From Clostridia bacterium (GTDB lineage Bacteria > Bacillota > Clostridia > Oscillospirales > Acutalibacteraceae), in NCBI GenBank assembly GCA_017442265.1, contig JAFSAC010000035.1, positions 1 to 47,267 of the forward strand: a stretch of DNA of 47,267 nt, written 5' to 3'. The translations under genes and the position numbers were made by a program. The notes under the pieces were generated by a model. That model ran no database searches. It was not told the origin of the DNA and saw nothing but the letters and a program-made list of their open reading frames with translations. Below are positions 33,273-40,752 of this stretch, piece after piece (within the stretch, counting starts at the first letter, position 1; each line of letters starts with the position of its first letter).

Positions 33273-33878
33273 TTAATCTTTCAATTCAATATAGAAATAT
33301 TCTATATCATCTGCATAAATACCAAAGTCAACACCGTTTTCGAGATGAAGATGAATGGCATTTGGTAAACTATTTGTTTTTTCTGCCAACTGGGCTTTTT
33401 CCTCATCAAATCCTTGTAACGAAAAAGGATATTCGTTCACTTGATCAACGGTGATGTTAATTACTTTCTTTGACTCGTAGGTAAGTTGAAATTGTTCGGA
33501 TAAATCATAGAAATAATTATTTCCCTTTAAACCCATATTATCAGGAGGAAAATCTTTGGTTTTCTTGATTTTAATATCCAAAAGATTGATTTGGCGATAT
33601 TGTATCATTCCCATACCATGAACGCAAAGCTCGATTGCGATATTATCAAATAACAAGATAACAGAACCGCCTAAATATGAAAAATCATAATAGTTTTCTC
33701 TATGGAGAAAAGATTCTAAATATCCCTGCAAACCAGTATATACCTTTTTGAGAATGTGGTTCTTGCAAACTTCATTTAATTCATCTTGTAATTCTTGATA
33801 CGAATAGAACCAGGTGCATTCTTCGTCTGGCGTGATAATCGTAGAAAAATTCACTTTCCCAAAATGGTTGTTTGACAC
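33273..33878 (-). CDS. Conserved orphan protein, family of unknown function
   Basis: 201 residues from GTG 33876-33878, 8 nt after AAGAGG; a GTG at 33887 would overlap that site. Soluble. YLGGSVILLFDNIAIELCVHGMGMIQYR and the C-terminal LHLENGVDFGIYADDIEYFYIELKD recall an uncharacterised Firmicute family seen in toxin/immunity-rich regions. No catalytic motif. Flanked by the shared promoter element upstream and the shared hairpin downstream. Confidence 0.72.
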   Translation of the reverse strand: MSNNHFGKVNFSTIITPDEECTWFYSYQELQDELNEVCKNHILKKVYTGLQGYLESFLHRENYYDFSYLGGSVILLFDNIAIELCVHGMGMIQYRQINLLDIKIKKTKDFPPDNMGLKGNNYFYDLSEQFQLTYESKKVINITVDQVNEYPFSLQGFDEEKAQLAEKTNSLPNAIHLHLENGVDFGIYADDIEYFYIELKD

Positions 33879-33898
33879 TTTTCTCACCTCTTGAGCAC

Positions 33899-33934
33899 AT
33901 TATATCACACTATAAGTCCTATAAAAAGTACTTT
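33899..33934 (-). promoter_or_regulatory. Promoter C with shared AAGTAC-N8-GGACTT element
   Basis: Minus strand: AAAGTAC, -35 TTTTTA (33922-33927), GGACTT, -10 TATAAT (33899-33904), 17-bp spacer. Nearly identical to promoter D for about 55 bp, including the ribosome site. Confidence 0.75.
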
Positions 33935-33942
33935 GCAAAGAA

Positions 33943-33972
33943 AACAACCGCAATCTTGCGATTGCGGTTGTT
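33943..33972 (-). terminator. Distal terminator downstream of the 34059-35117 gene
   Basis: AACAACCGCAATC pairs with GATTGCGGTTGTT around TTGC; TTCTTTG follows on the minus strand. It lies between genes 34059-35117 and 33273-33878. Confidence 0.82.
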
Positions 33973-34032
33973 CAAGATGTTAATAAAAAGCAGGCCGGCT
34001 CCGCGCACCAGTAACTCGGAACTGCGTTAACG

Positions 34033-34046
34033 CGCTCTGCTCGGCG
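34033..34046 (-). repeat. Half copy of the shared hairpin (copy 3)
   Basis: CGCTCTGCTCGGCG, identical to one arm of the hairpins at 31037 and 33223, 13 bp after the stop of the 34059-35117 gene. The other arm is degenerate, and the GCGTTAACGC palindrome sits beside it. Confidence 0.65.
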
Positions 34047-34058
34047 CGAAATTAATTG

Positions 34059-35117
34059 TCAGAACAACGTTTTTCTTTTTATTCTATTGCGATTCATAGG
34101 CAATTGGGTTTCATCAAGTGAAACAGCCAAACCGTGGGAATCCGCCGCAATCAACAAATCGGCATCATCCAATTTAAAACGTAACATTTTTCTGCCTTTG
34201 AAATCTGTCTCTTCTCGGACAAAGGCAATCGTATCTGCCGCCTTTATTTCCTTGCTCCATATATGATGATTGTAATTGGAGCAGATGAAACCGGAAAAAT
34301 CAAACTTATGTCGGCACATTTGTTGTGAAGACAACAAAAAACAGGTGTCCTCAAAACAAATCATTGCGTTTTCGCATACACAAAAAGAATCATTAATCAT
34401 TTCAAAAGCATGCGGGCTTGTGGAGAGCGCAATATATTTGATTTTGCGCTTATTTTCCAAAAGTTCCTGTAAAGTTTCTCGTCCAGTGTTGATAATGCAG
34501 GGGATATCATGGGCATTCCAGGCTTCGATTTGATCTTTTAAAATCGCATCGAAATAGGTGGCTTTGTGGCATTTTTGGCATCGTACGGCGAAATCGTTGC
34601 GTTCGTCGATGAGCAATTCGCCTTTCCCACCGCATTTGCACTTTTTTAAAAGGTGACCGCCAACATCCATTATATTGATTCCGTTGCCAAAAGTTCCGGT
34701 GGAAAAATTAAATGCATCCGATTCCTCATATATATAAAGATTCAATTTGAAATCGTCGAAGTATATGGATTGATGATCTGCGTTCTGTTCAATCGAATGA
34801 ATCTTTTGTCCAACAAAGAGTGTTTCTCTATAATCAGTCCATTCATCATCGCTTACATTGCCATAGTGAAATTTTGCGCTTGGAAACGTATACGGTTTCT
34901 TATAGGTTTGAACGCCGTCATGGCCTATGGTAGTGTAATAGTTTTCCGTTTCAAAAAGCAGCCAAATTCCTTCTGTCACATGATATTCAAAGGTGCCGAA
35001 TGTATGCAGATAAGCGTCATGCCAACGCTGATGATATTTGCTTGTATATCCTAATTCTAATATGCATTTGATAGGTTCATCTAAAAGCATACAGGTGCGC
35101 AACCTATGTTTTTTCAT
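34059..35117 (-). CDS. Orphan protein with a four-cysteine zinc-ribbon-like segment
   Basis: 352 residues from ATG 35115-35117 after AAGAGGTGA. The middle carries CKCGGKGELL...RCQKCHKAT, a C-x-C / C-x2-C pattern fit to bind zinc. The N-terminal half (YHVTEGIWLLFETENYYTTIG) and C-terminal half (KGRKMLRFKLDDADLLIAADS) are beta-rich and unrecognised. Basic end RNRIKRK. Third minus-strand member of the four-gene set with a shared promoter. Confidence 0.72.
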   Translation of the reverse strand: MKKHRLRTCMLLDEPIKCILELGYTSKYHQRWHDAYLHTFGTFEYHVTEGIWLLFETENYYTTIGHDGVQTYKKPYTFPSAKFHYGNVSDDEWTDYRETLFVGQKIHSIEQNADHQSIYFDDFKLNLYIYEESDAFNFSTGTFGNGINIMDVGGHLLKKCKCGGKGELLIDERNDFAVRCQKCHKATYFDAILKDQIEAWNAHDIPCIINTGRETLQELLENKRKIKYIALSTSPHAFEMINDSFCVCENAMICFEDTCFLLSSQQMCRHKFDFSGFICSNYNHHIWSKEIKAADTIAFVREETDFKGRKMLRFKLDDADLLIAADSHGLAVSLDETQLPMNRNRIKRKTLF

Positions 35118-35137
35118 TTTCCTCACCTCTTGAGCAC

Positions 35138-35173
35138 ATTATATCATACTATAAGTCCAATAAAAAGTACTTT
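35138..35173 (-). promoter_or_regulatory. Promoter D with shared AAGTAC-N8-GGACTT element
   Basis: Minus strand: AAAGTAC, -35 TTTTTA (35161-35166), GGACTT, 17 bp, -10 TATAAT (35138-35143). Confidence 0.75.
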
Positions 35174-35177
35174 GAAA

Positions 35178-35239
35178 CAAAAAACACCCACTCATTTTGA
35201 GCGGGCAAAAAATAAAACTTGACGAACCGGTGGTGGAGA
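35178..35239. repeat. 62-bp direct repeat, copy 1
   Basis: Contains CCC-A-CTC/GAG-C-GGG, a small hairpin that would act as a minus-strand terminator (TGTTTTTT), then AAAACTTGAC and AACCGGTGGTGGAGA. Its last bases equal the tRNA-Ala 3' end (TGGTGGAGA). Copy 2 lies 175 bp away. Confidence 0.85.
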
Positions 35240-35352
35240 TCGCAAAAAGAAAAAGTCGAGTTACCGTGGCGAGGTCGCAACTTAATCGTCCTCAATTTGC
35301 TCCACGTTCTCCTCGACAAAATAAGCATAATACGAACGAAGAAGATTGTCAA

Positions 35353-35415
35353 CAAAAAATACCCACTCAAACTGAGCGGGCAAAAAAATAAAACTTGACC
35401 AACCGGTGGTGGAGA
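35353..35415. repeat. 62-bp direct repeat, copy 2
   Basis: Differs from copy 1 at a few bases only, including its hairpin loop (CAAACTGAG). The segment 35240-35352 between the copies and 35416-35565 after them show no gene that I can support. Confidence 0.85.
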
Positions 35416-35568
35416 GGTAAGTGGACATTCGTTTGACATTGTCAAACGAAGTCCGTCGAGATTTTTCTTGCTCGCCATAGGGGTGGCGAGCATTTTGCTT
35501 CGCAAAACCGAAAAACTCGCTCTGAAACAGATTATATGGTCAGCGGTTTTATCCCGCTCCGGCAAAAA

Positions 35569-35596
35569 AGAGGACAGTCCGTTTGGACTGTCCTCT
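35569..35596 (-). terminator. Intrinsic terminator of tRNA-Ala
   Basis: AGAGGACAGTCC pairs with GGACTGTCCTCT around GTTT; on the minus strand a T run follows (A run 35564-35569). Confidence 0.92.
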
Positions 35597-35601
35597 TTTT
35601 T

Positions 35602-35677
<76 letters not shown>

Positions 35678-35796
35678 AAATGTATGAGTTGCCGGGGCAA
35701 CGTACCAAATTTATCACATTTCTTATCAAATGTCAAGAGCATTTTTCAGGAAAAGGGGATTTTTGAGCGGAAATGGGGCGCTCGCCGATATTTTAC

Positions 35797-35825
35797 TGGA
35801 CATAATGGGAACAATGCTCTATAAT
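35797..35825 (+). promoter_or_regulatory. Sigma-A promoter of the NUDIX gene
   Basis: TGGACA (35797-35802), 17 bp, TATAAT (35820-35825). Confidence 0.8.
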
Positions 35826-35870
35826 GAAGAGATAAGGAAATGATTGGTAGCTACCGAGAAAGGAGGAATT

Positions 35871-36374
35871 GTGTTGGAACGTTGGGATATACTGGACGAC
35901 GAGGGAAACCTGACCGGACGCACCATGGTGCGCGGGACGTCGATGCGTGCCGGACAATTCCACCTGGTGGTGCATATCTGGGTAGTGGACAGTCAGGGCC
36001 GTATTTTGTTGCAACGGCGATCGCCGCGGCGGCGGCTGATGCCGGGTGCCTGGGCGGCGACCGGCGGGTCGGCGGTTGCCGGCGAAAGCAGCGAAACGGC
36101 CGCACGGCGGGAGTTACAGGAAGAGCTGGGGATTACTACTCAGCCGGGTGAAATGGTGAATATCGGACGGATGCGCCGGCGCAATTCTTTTGTGGACCTC
36201 TGGCTTTTAAAGCGGGACGTGGACGAAAAACAACTGTCCCTGCAGACCGAGGAGGTCGCCGAAGCGCGCTGGGTGACCGAGCAGGAGTGGCGGGTGATGA
36301 TCGTGAACGGAAGCTTTCACGATTACGGCCGTCCGTACTTTGATCTGGTGATGTCCGCTATTCGGAACGCGTAA
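35871..36374 (+). CDS. NUDIX hydrolase
   Basis: 167 residues. Nudix box G-x5-E-x7-REL-x-EE-x-GI is complete (residues in GGSAVAGESSETAARRELQE...). N-terminal ERWDILDDEGNLTGRTMVRG resembles the IDI/YfcD-like subgroup, with FHLVVHIWVVDSQGRILLQRR. It hydrolyses a nucleoside diphosphate linked to another moiety; substrate unknown. GTG 35871 or TTG 35874 both fit the AAAGGAGG site. Ends with its own terminator. Confidence 0.9.
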   Translation: MLERWDILDDEGNLTGRTMVRGTSMRAGQFHLVVHIWVVDSQGRILLQRRSPRRRLMPGAWAATGGSAVAGESSETAARRELQEELGITTQPGEMVNIGRMRRRNSFVDLWLLKRDVDEKQLSLQTEEVAEARWVTEQEWRVMIVNGSFHDYGRPYFDLVMSAIRNA

Positions 36375-36377
36375 TTC

Positions 36378-36411
36378 GCCCTCACCTTTTTCGGTGCAGG
36401 GCTGTTTTTTT
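36378..36411 (+). terminator. Intrinsic terminator after the NUDIX gene
   Basis: GCCCT-CACC pairs with GGTG-C-AGGGC around the T-rich loop, followed by a run of seven T. The CDF ribosome site (GGAGGAA) starts immediately after. Confidence 0.82.
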
Positions 36412-36425
36412 CGGAGGAATGGGAT

Positions 36426-37589
36426 ATGACCCGTTTATTGATTCGTTTATTTATCCGAAACCACGACCCGGTGACGGCTCAAAACCGCCCGGCTTACGGC
36501 AAACTTGCCGGCAACACCGGGGTGATAGCGAACGTTATCTTATTTGCGGCGAAACTCCTGTGCGGTCTTTTATCCGGGAGTGTCGCGATTTTAGCGGATG
36601 CTTTCAACAACCTGTCGGATGCCGCATCGTCGGTGATGACGGTGATCGGATTCAAACTGTCTGCCGCGCCGCCCGATCGGGAGCACCCGTTTGGACACGG
36701 ACGGATCGAGTATCTGTCGGCGCTGGCGGTAGCGGTGTTCATTATGATCGCCGGGGTGGAGCTGGCGATGTCTGCGATCGAAAAAATCCTGTCGCCGGTG
36801 TTACCGGCATTCAGCCCTTTGATGCTCATTATGCTGGTAGCGGCGATCGGGGTGAAGGGGTGGCTGGCGGTTTTCTACCGCTATATCGGACGGCGGATCG
36901 ATTCACCGACCTTACTTGCCGCTTTCGCCGACAGCCGGAACGACCTGCTGTGCACCGCCGCGGTGCTCATTTGCGCGGTGGTCGGTCGGGTATGGCAGAT
37001 CGCCATTGACGGATACGTGGGACTGCTGATTGCGGTATTCGTGCTGTGGTCGGGGTTTCAGATGCTCCGTCGAACCGTATCCCCCTTACTCGGGCAGGCA
37101 CCTGATCCGAAGCTGGTACAAGGGATCACCGACACCGTCTTATCTTTTGACGGGATATTGGGGTTACACGATCTTATCGTGCATAACTACGGACCGGGGC
37201 GGGTGATCGTATCGTTGCACGCGGAGGTATCGGTGAACACCGATCTTGCCACCGCTCACGATCTCATCGATCGGGCGGAAAAGGAATTACAGCGGCAATT
37301 CCGGGTGGATGCCTGCATTCACATTGACCCGGTGGACGTGGAGGATGATCGGTTTAACGAACTACTGCTCATCACCCGCACCGTGTTGCAGGACGTGGAG
37401 CCCCGGTTATCATTACACGATTTCCGGGTGGTGTCCGAGCCGGGGGAAACCCGTCTTTTGTTCGACGTGACCGTGCCTTTTGATCTCAAAGGAGAGGCGC
37501 AGATGCTGATACAAGAGGTGGAACGGCGGCTCAAGGCGGTGGACGATGCTTTTGTACCGGTCATCACCGCCGAGCACGGATATTTATAA
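36426..37589 (+). CDS. Cation diffusion facilitator family metal exporter
   Basis: 387 residues. Six membrane helices (about 28-210) and a C-terminal cytoplasmic domain (about 215-305) plus an extra C-terminal stretch to 387. Family markers: ILADAFNNLSDAASSV in helix 2, EHPFGHGRIEYLSAL, and AAFADSRNDLL in helix 5. The metal-site pattern is N-x3-D and D-x3-D rather than the H-x3-D of classic zinc exporters, pointing to Mn2+ or Fe2+ (inference). ATG 36426 after GGAGGAA. The mgtE leader starts 20 bp after its stop, so they may be cotranscribed. Confidence 0.9.
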   Translation: MTRLLIRLFIRNHDPVTAQNRPAYGKLAGNTGVIANVILFAAKLLCGLLSGSVAILADAFNNLSDAASSVMTVIGFKLSAAPPDREHPFGHGRIEYLSALAVAVFIMIAGVELAMSAIEKILSPVLPAFSPLMLIMLVAAIGVKGWLAVFYRYIGRRIDSPTLLAAFADSRNDLLCTAAVLICAVVGRVWQIAIDGYVGLLIAVFVLWSGFQMLRRTVSPLLGQAPDPKLVQGITDTVLSFDGILGLHDLIVHNYGPGRVIVSLHAEVSVNTDLATAHDLIDRAEKELQRQFRVDACIHIDPVDVEDDRFNELLLITRTVLQDVEPRLSLHDFRVVSEPGETRLLFDVTVPFDLKGEAQMLIQEVERRLKAVDDAFVPVITAEHGYL

Positions 37590-37609
37590 CGGAAAGGAAG
37601 TGGGATAGC

Positions 37610-37693
37610 GTGGACCCTTCTGGTGAACCTAAAAACAACAAGAATAATCGGCGGAGCGGGTTTGCGCTATTTTTCCGGGGCTTTTGTTCATAG
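37610..37693 (+). CDS. Short leader peptide (uORF) of mgtE
   Basis: 27 codons from GTG 37610 after AAAGGAAGTGGG. It begins Met-Asp-Pro-Ser-Gly-Glu-Pro-Lys, then an Asn/Lys-rich stretch (residues 9-13), then Arg-Arg and a hydrophobic end FALFFRGFCS. Acidic-plus-proline starts are known in enterobacterial MgtL to destabilise ribosomes in low Mg2+. Codons 14-16 overlie GGCGGAG (37650-37656), which can pair with the terminator's left arm at 37715-37721. Translation of this ORF could therefore decide whether mgtE is expressed. It has no protein homology that I can claim; coding status rests on context. Confidence 0.55.
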   Translation: MDPSGEPKNNKNNRRSGFALFFRGFCS

Positions 37694-37710
37694 CCGCGGT
37701 TTCTTTGACG

Positions 37711-37738
37711 ACCTCTCCGCCAAGCGGGGAGGTTTTTT
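37711..37738 (+). terminator. Attenuator and ribosome-site-sequestering hairpin before mgtE
   Basis: ACCTCTCCGC pairs with GCGGGGAGGT (10 bp, one G-U) around CAA, followed by TTTTTT and then ATG 37742 within 4 nt. The right arm contains GGGGAGGT, the only ribosome site for mgtE. CTCCGCC (37715-37721) can pair instead with GGCGGAG (37650-37656) in the leader ORF, which would break the hairpin. Confidence 0.85.
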
Positions 37739-37741
37739 ACG

Positions 37742-39088
37742 ATGCAAGAATTGATTCAACTGGTGGAGCAAAAACAGTATCAGGCGCTCCGAGGGCGGCT
37801 GAATGAAATGAATGCGGTGGATATTGCCGGATTGCTCGAAACTTTCAGCGGGGGACAGGCGGTCATCCTGTTCCGGCTGTTGCCGAAAACCACTGCGGCG
37901 CTGGCGTTTTCCTACCTTGATCCGGATGCCCAGGAACAGTTGATCGGGGTGTTAACCGATCGGGAACTCGGTTTTGTCATGGAAGAACTGAGTATGGACG
38001 ATGCCGCCGACCTGTTAGAGGAGATGCCGGCGGGGGTAGCAAAGCGGGTACTCGCGCAGACCGATCCGGCCGACCGGCGGATCATCAACCAACTGCTCAA
38101 ATACCCGGAGGACAGCGCCGGCAGTTTGCTGACCACCGAGTTTGTGGGACTGAAAGCGGATATGACGGTGAAGGAAGCGCTGAACCATATCCGGCGCTCC
38201 GGTCTTGACAAGGAAACCATTTACATCGGGTACGTCACCGACGAGGCACGGCACCTGATCGGGGTGCTGTCGGTTCGTCAGCTACTGTTAGCGGAGGAAC
38301 GTCAGACGGTGGGGTCGCTTATGGAGACCCGGGTCATTTCGGTGGCGACCACCGAGGACCAGGAAGCGGTGGCGCAGGTGTTTGCGAAATACGACCTGAT
38401 CGCCCTACCGGTGGTGGACAGTGAAAACCGATTGATCGGTATCATCACGGTGGACGACGTGGTGGATATTATGCAGCAGGAAACCACCGAGGATATGCAG
38501 AAAATGGCGGCGATGCTACCTACCGACCGCCCCTACCTGCGAACGGGGGTAACGGAGCTTTTCCGTCAGCGTATTCCGTGGTTGTTGCTTCTTATGGTGT
38601 CGGCGACGGTGACCGGCATGATCATCACCGGGTTTGAAAATGCGCTGTCCTCTATGGTGGCGCTGGTTGCTTTTATGCCGATGCTTATGGACACCGGCGG
38701 CAATTGCGGCAGTCAGGCATCGGTGACCGTCATCCGGAGTTTGGCACTTGGAGAGGTGCGGTTTCGGGACATTTTCCGGGTGATCGGGAAGGAACTGCGG
38801 GTGTCCCTCCTGTGCGGGGTGACCTTGGCGGTGGCAAACTTTCTGAAAATTTTATTGCTGGATAATCTTCTGCTCGGCCGCGGAGTGTCGCTGACGGTGG
38901 CGGTGGTGGTGTGCCTTACCATTCTTTGCACCGTCATCATTGCAAAACTGGTCGGCTGTACCCTGCCGCTTCTTGCTAAAAAATGTGGGCTGGACCCGGC
39001 GGTGATGGCGAGCCCCTTTATCACCACCATAGTGGATGCGGTGTCGCTTCTCGTCTATTTCGGGATCGCCACCTCGTTTTTGAGATAA
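37742..39088 (+). CDS. mgtE: Magnesium transporter MgtE
   Basis: 448 residues, normal MgtE length. N-terminal helical domain (about 1-130) with EEMPAGVAKRVLAQ and SAGSLLTTEFVGL; two CBS domains (about 131-255, MTVKEALNHIRRS and VFAKYDLIALPVVDSENRLIGIITVDDVVDI); plug helix; then five membrane helices with MLMDTGGNCGSQAS and DPAVMASPFITTIVDAVSLLVYF that line the Mg2+ pore. Gating by intracellular Mg2+ through the N and CBS domains is known for the family. Here expression also appears controlled by the attenuator just ahead. Confidence 0.96.
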   Translation: MQELIQLVEQKQYQALRGRLNEMNAVDIAGLLETFSGGQAVILFRLLPKTTAALAFSYLDPDAQEQLIGVLTDRELGFVMEELSMDDAADLLEEMPAGVAKRVLAQTDPADRRIINQLLKYPEDSAGSLLTTEFVGLKADMTVKEALNHIRRSGLDKETIYIGYVTDEARHLIGVLSVRQLLLAEERQTVGSLMETRVISVATTEDQEAVAQVFAKYDLIALPVVDSENRLIGIITVDDVVDIMQQETTEDMQKMAAMLPTDRPYLRTGVTELFRQRIPWLLLLMVSATVTGMIITGFENALSSMVALVAFMPMLMDTGGNCGSQASVTVIRSLALGEVRFRDIFRVIGKELRVSLLCGVTLAVANFLKILLLDNLLLGRGVSLTVAVVVCLTILCTVIIAKLVGCTLPLLAKKCGLDPAVMASPFITTIVDAVSLLVYFGIATSFLR

Positions 39089-39090
39089 AA

Positions 39091-39118
39091 AATCCCCCGA
39101 CCGGTTGGTCGGGGGATT
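39091..39118. terminator. Bidirectional terminator between mgtE and the ABC-F gene
   Basis: AATCCCCCGACC pairs with GGTCGGGGGATT around GGTT, with A and T tracts on the two sides. Serves the convergent genes. Confidence 0.93.
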
Positions 39119-39125
39119 TTTATAT

Positions 39126-40723
39126 TTAGTTCTTGTTTTTGGATTTGAATTCGAGGAAGTCGTCGTAGGTCATCATTTTGTCAAGCAACTGACCGTTTTC
39201 CAGTTCCATAATGCGGTTGGCGACCGTCTGGATAAACTGGTGGTCGTAGGAGGAGAAGAGAACGACCCCTTTAAATTCAGCAAGGCCGTCGTTGACTGCG
39301 GTGATGGATTCCAGGTCCAGGTGGTTGGTGGGTTGATCCAGCACCAGGACGTTTGAGGAATACATCATCATCCGGGAGAGCATACACCGCACCTTCTCAC
39401 CGCCGGACAGCACGTCCACCGGCTTTAACACGTCGTCCCCCGAGAACAGCATTTTCCCGAGGAAGCCGCGCAGGTAGGTTTCGGTGGTGTCGGTGGCGTA
39501 CTGGGACAGCCACTGTAAAATCGGCAGTTTTATGCCGTCGAAATAGGCGGAGTTGTCCTTCGGGAAGTAGGACTGGGTGGTGGTGCCGCCCCATTTGTAG
39601 CTTCCGCTGTCCGGCTCCATTTCGCCGGTGATGATCTGGAAGAGGGTGGTGGTGGCGATTTCGTCCTGTCCGACGAAGGCGATCTTGTCTCCTTTGTTTA
39701 CCCGGAAGGACACCCGGTCCAGCACCTTCACCCCGTCGATCGTTTTGGTGAGGTCCTCCACCGCCAAAATCTCTTTACCCGGCTCCCGCTCCATTTGGAA
39801 ACCGACGTACGGATACCGGCGGGAGGAGGCCGGCATCTCTTCTACCGACAGCTTTCCAGCAGCTTACGGCGGGAGGTCGCCTGACGGGATTTGGATTTAT
39901 TTGCCGAGAAGCGTTCGATAAAGCTCTGCAGTTCTTTAATTTTGTCTTCCCGCTTTTTATTCTGTTCCCGCAACAGCTTTTGCATCAACTGGCTGGAATC
40001 GTACCAGAAATCGTAGTTACCGACGTAGATCTTAATTTGAGTGTAATCCACGTCCACGATGTGGGTACACACGTTGTTGAGGAAGTGACGGTCGTGGGAC
40101 ACGACAATCACGGTGCCGCTGTAATCCATTAAGAAATCTTCCAGCCAGCGGATCGAATCGATATCCAGGTGGTTGGTCGGTTCGTCCAGCAGAATGATAT
40201 CCGGGTGACCGAACAGCGCGCGGGCGAGCAGGATCTTCACCTTTTCCCGGGTGGGGAGGGCGGACATCATATCGTAGAGATGTTCTTCACCAATGGACAG
40301 TCCTTCTAAGAGGCGCGCCGCCTCGGTTTCGGCATCCCAGCCGCCGAGCTCCGCAAATTCCGCTTCAAGGTCGGCCGCCAGTGCGCCGTCCTCATCCGAG
40401 AAATCGGGCTTCGCGTACAAAGCGTCCTTCTGCTGCATAATGTCATACAGCCGGGCGTTCCCCTGCAGAATGGTGTCTAAGACCGTCTGCTCATCGTATT
40501 TGTAATGGTCCTGCTCCAGCACCGACATCCGGGTGCGGGGGTCGATCGCCACCTCGCCGGTGGTCGGTTCTAATTGGCCGGACAGGATACGTAAGAAGGT
40601 GGATTTGCCGGCGCCGTTAGCACCGATCACCCCGTAGCAGTTGCCGGCGACGAATTTCAGATCGACGTGCTTAAATAAATTCTGCCCGCCGAAGGTTAAG
40701 CTGAGGTCGGATACGGTAATCAT
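39126..40723 (-). pseudogene. ABC-F ATPase (YkpA/YbiT type) split by a single-base frameshift
   Basis: Two reading frames make one protein of about 530 residues. The first (39842-40723) has the N-terminal ATPase: GANGAGKST, LLDEPTNHLD, and the linker ERFSANKSKSRQATSRRKLLE. It then hits a stop after SCR. The second (39126-39836) continues PASSRRYPYVGFQMEREPGK and the C-terminal ATPase: GQDEIATTT, LSGGEKVRC. One missing A in the AAA run at 39853-39855 restores the family phrase KLL-E-KL-x-VEEMPASS. Either a real mutation or a sequencing error. ABC-F proteins act on ribosomes. In the C-terminal site Walker B reads LVLDQPTNHLD, Gln for Glu. ATG 40723 is divergently near nothing; dacA-like follows upstream. 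Confidence 0.88.
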
Positions 40724-40752
40724 GAGAGTTCTCCATTTCTTGTGTGTATTTT

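Noticed and set aside
37590..37741. M-box or other Mg2+ riboswitch ahead of mgtE
   Set aside because: The 150-bp leader is too short for the M-box and lacks its conserved loops; the uORF-attenuator reading fits better.
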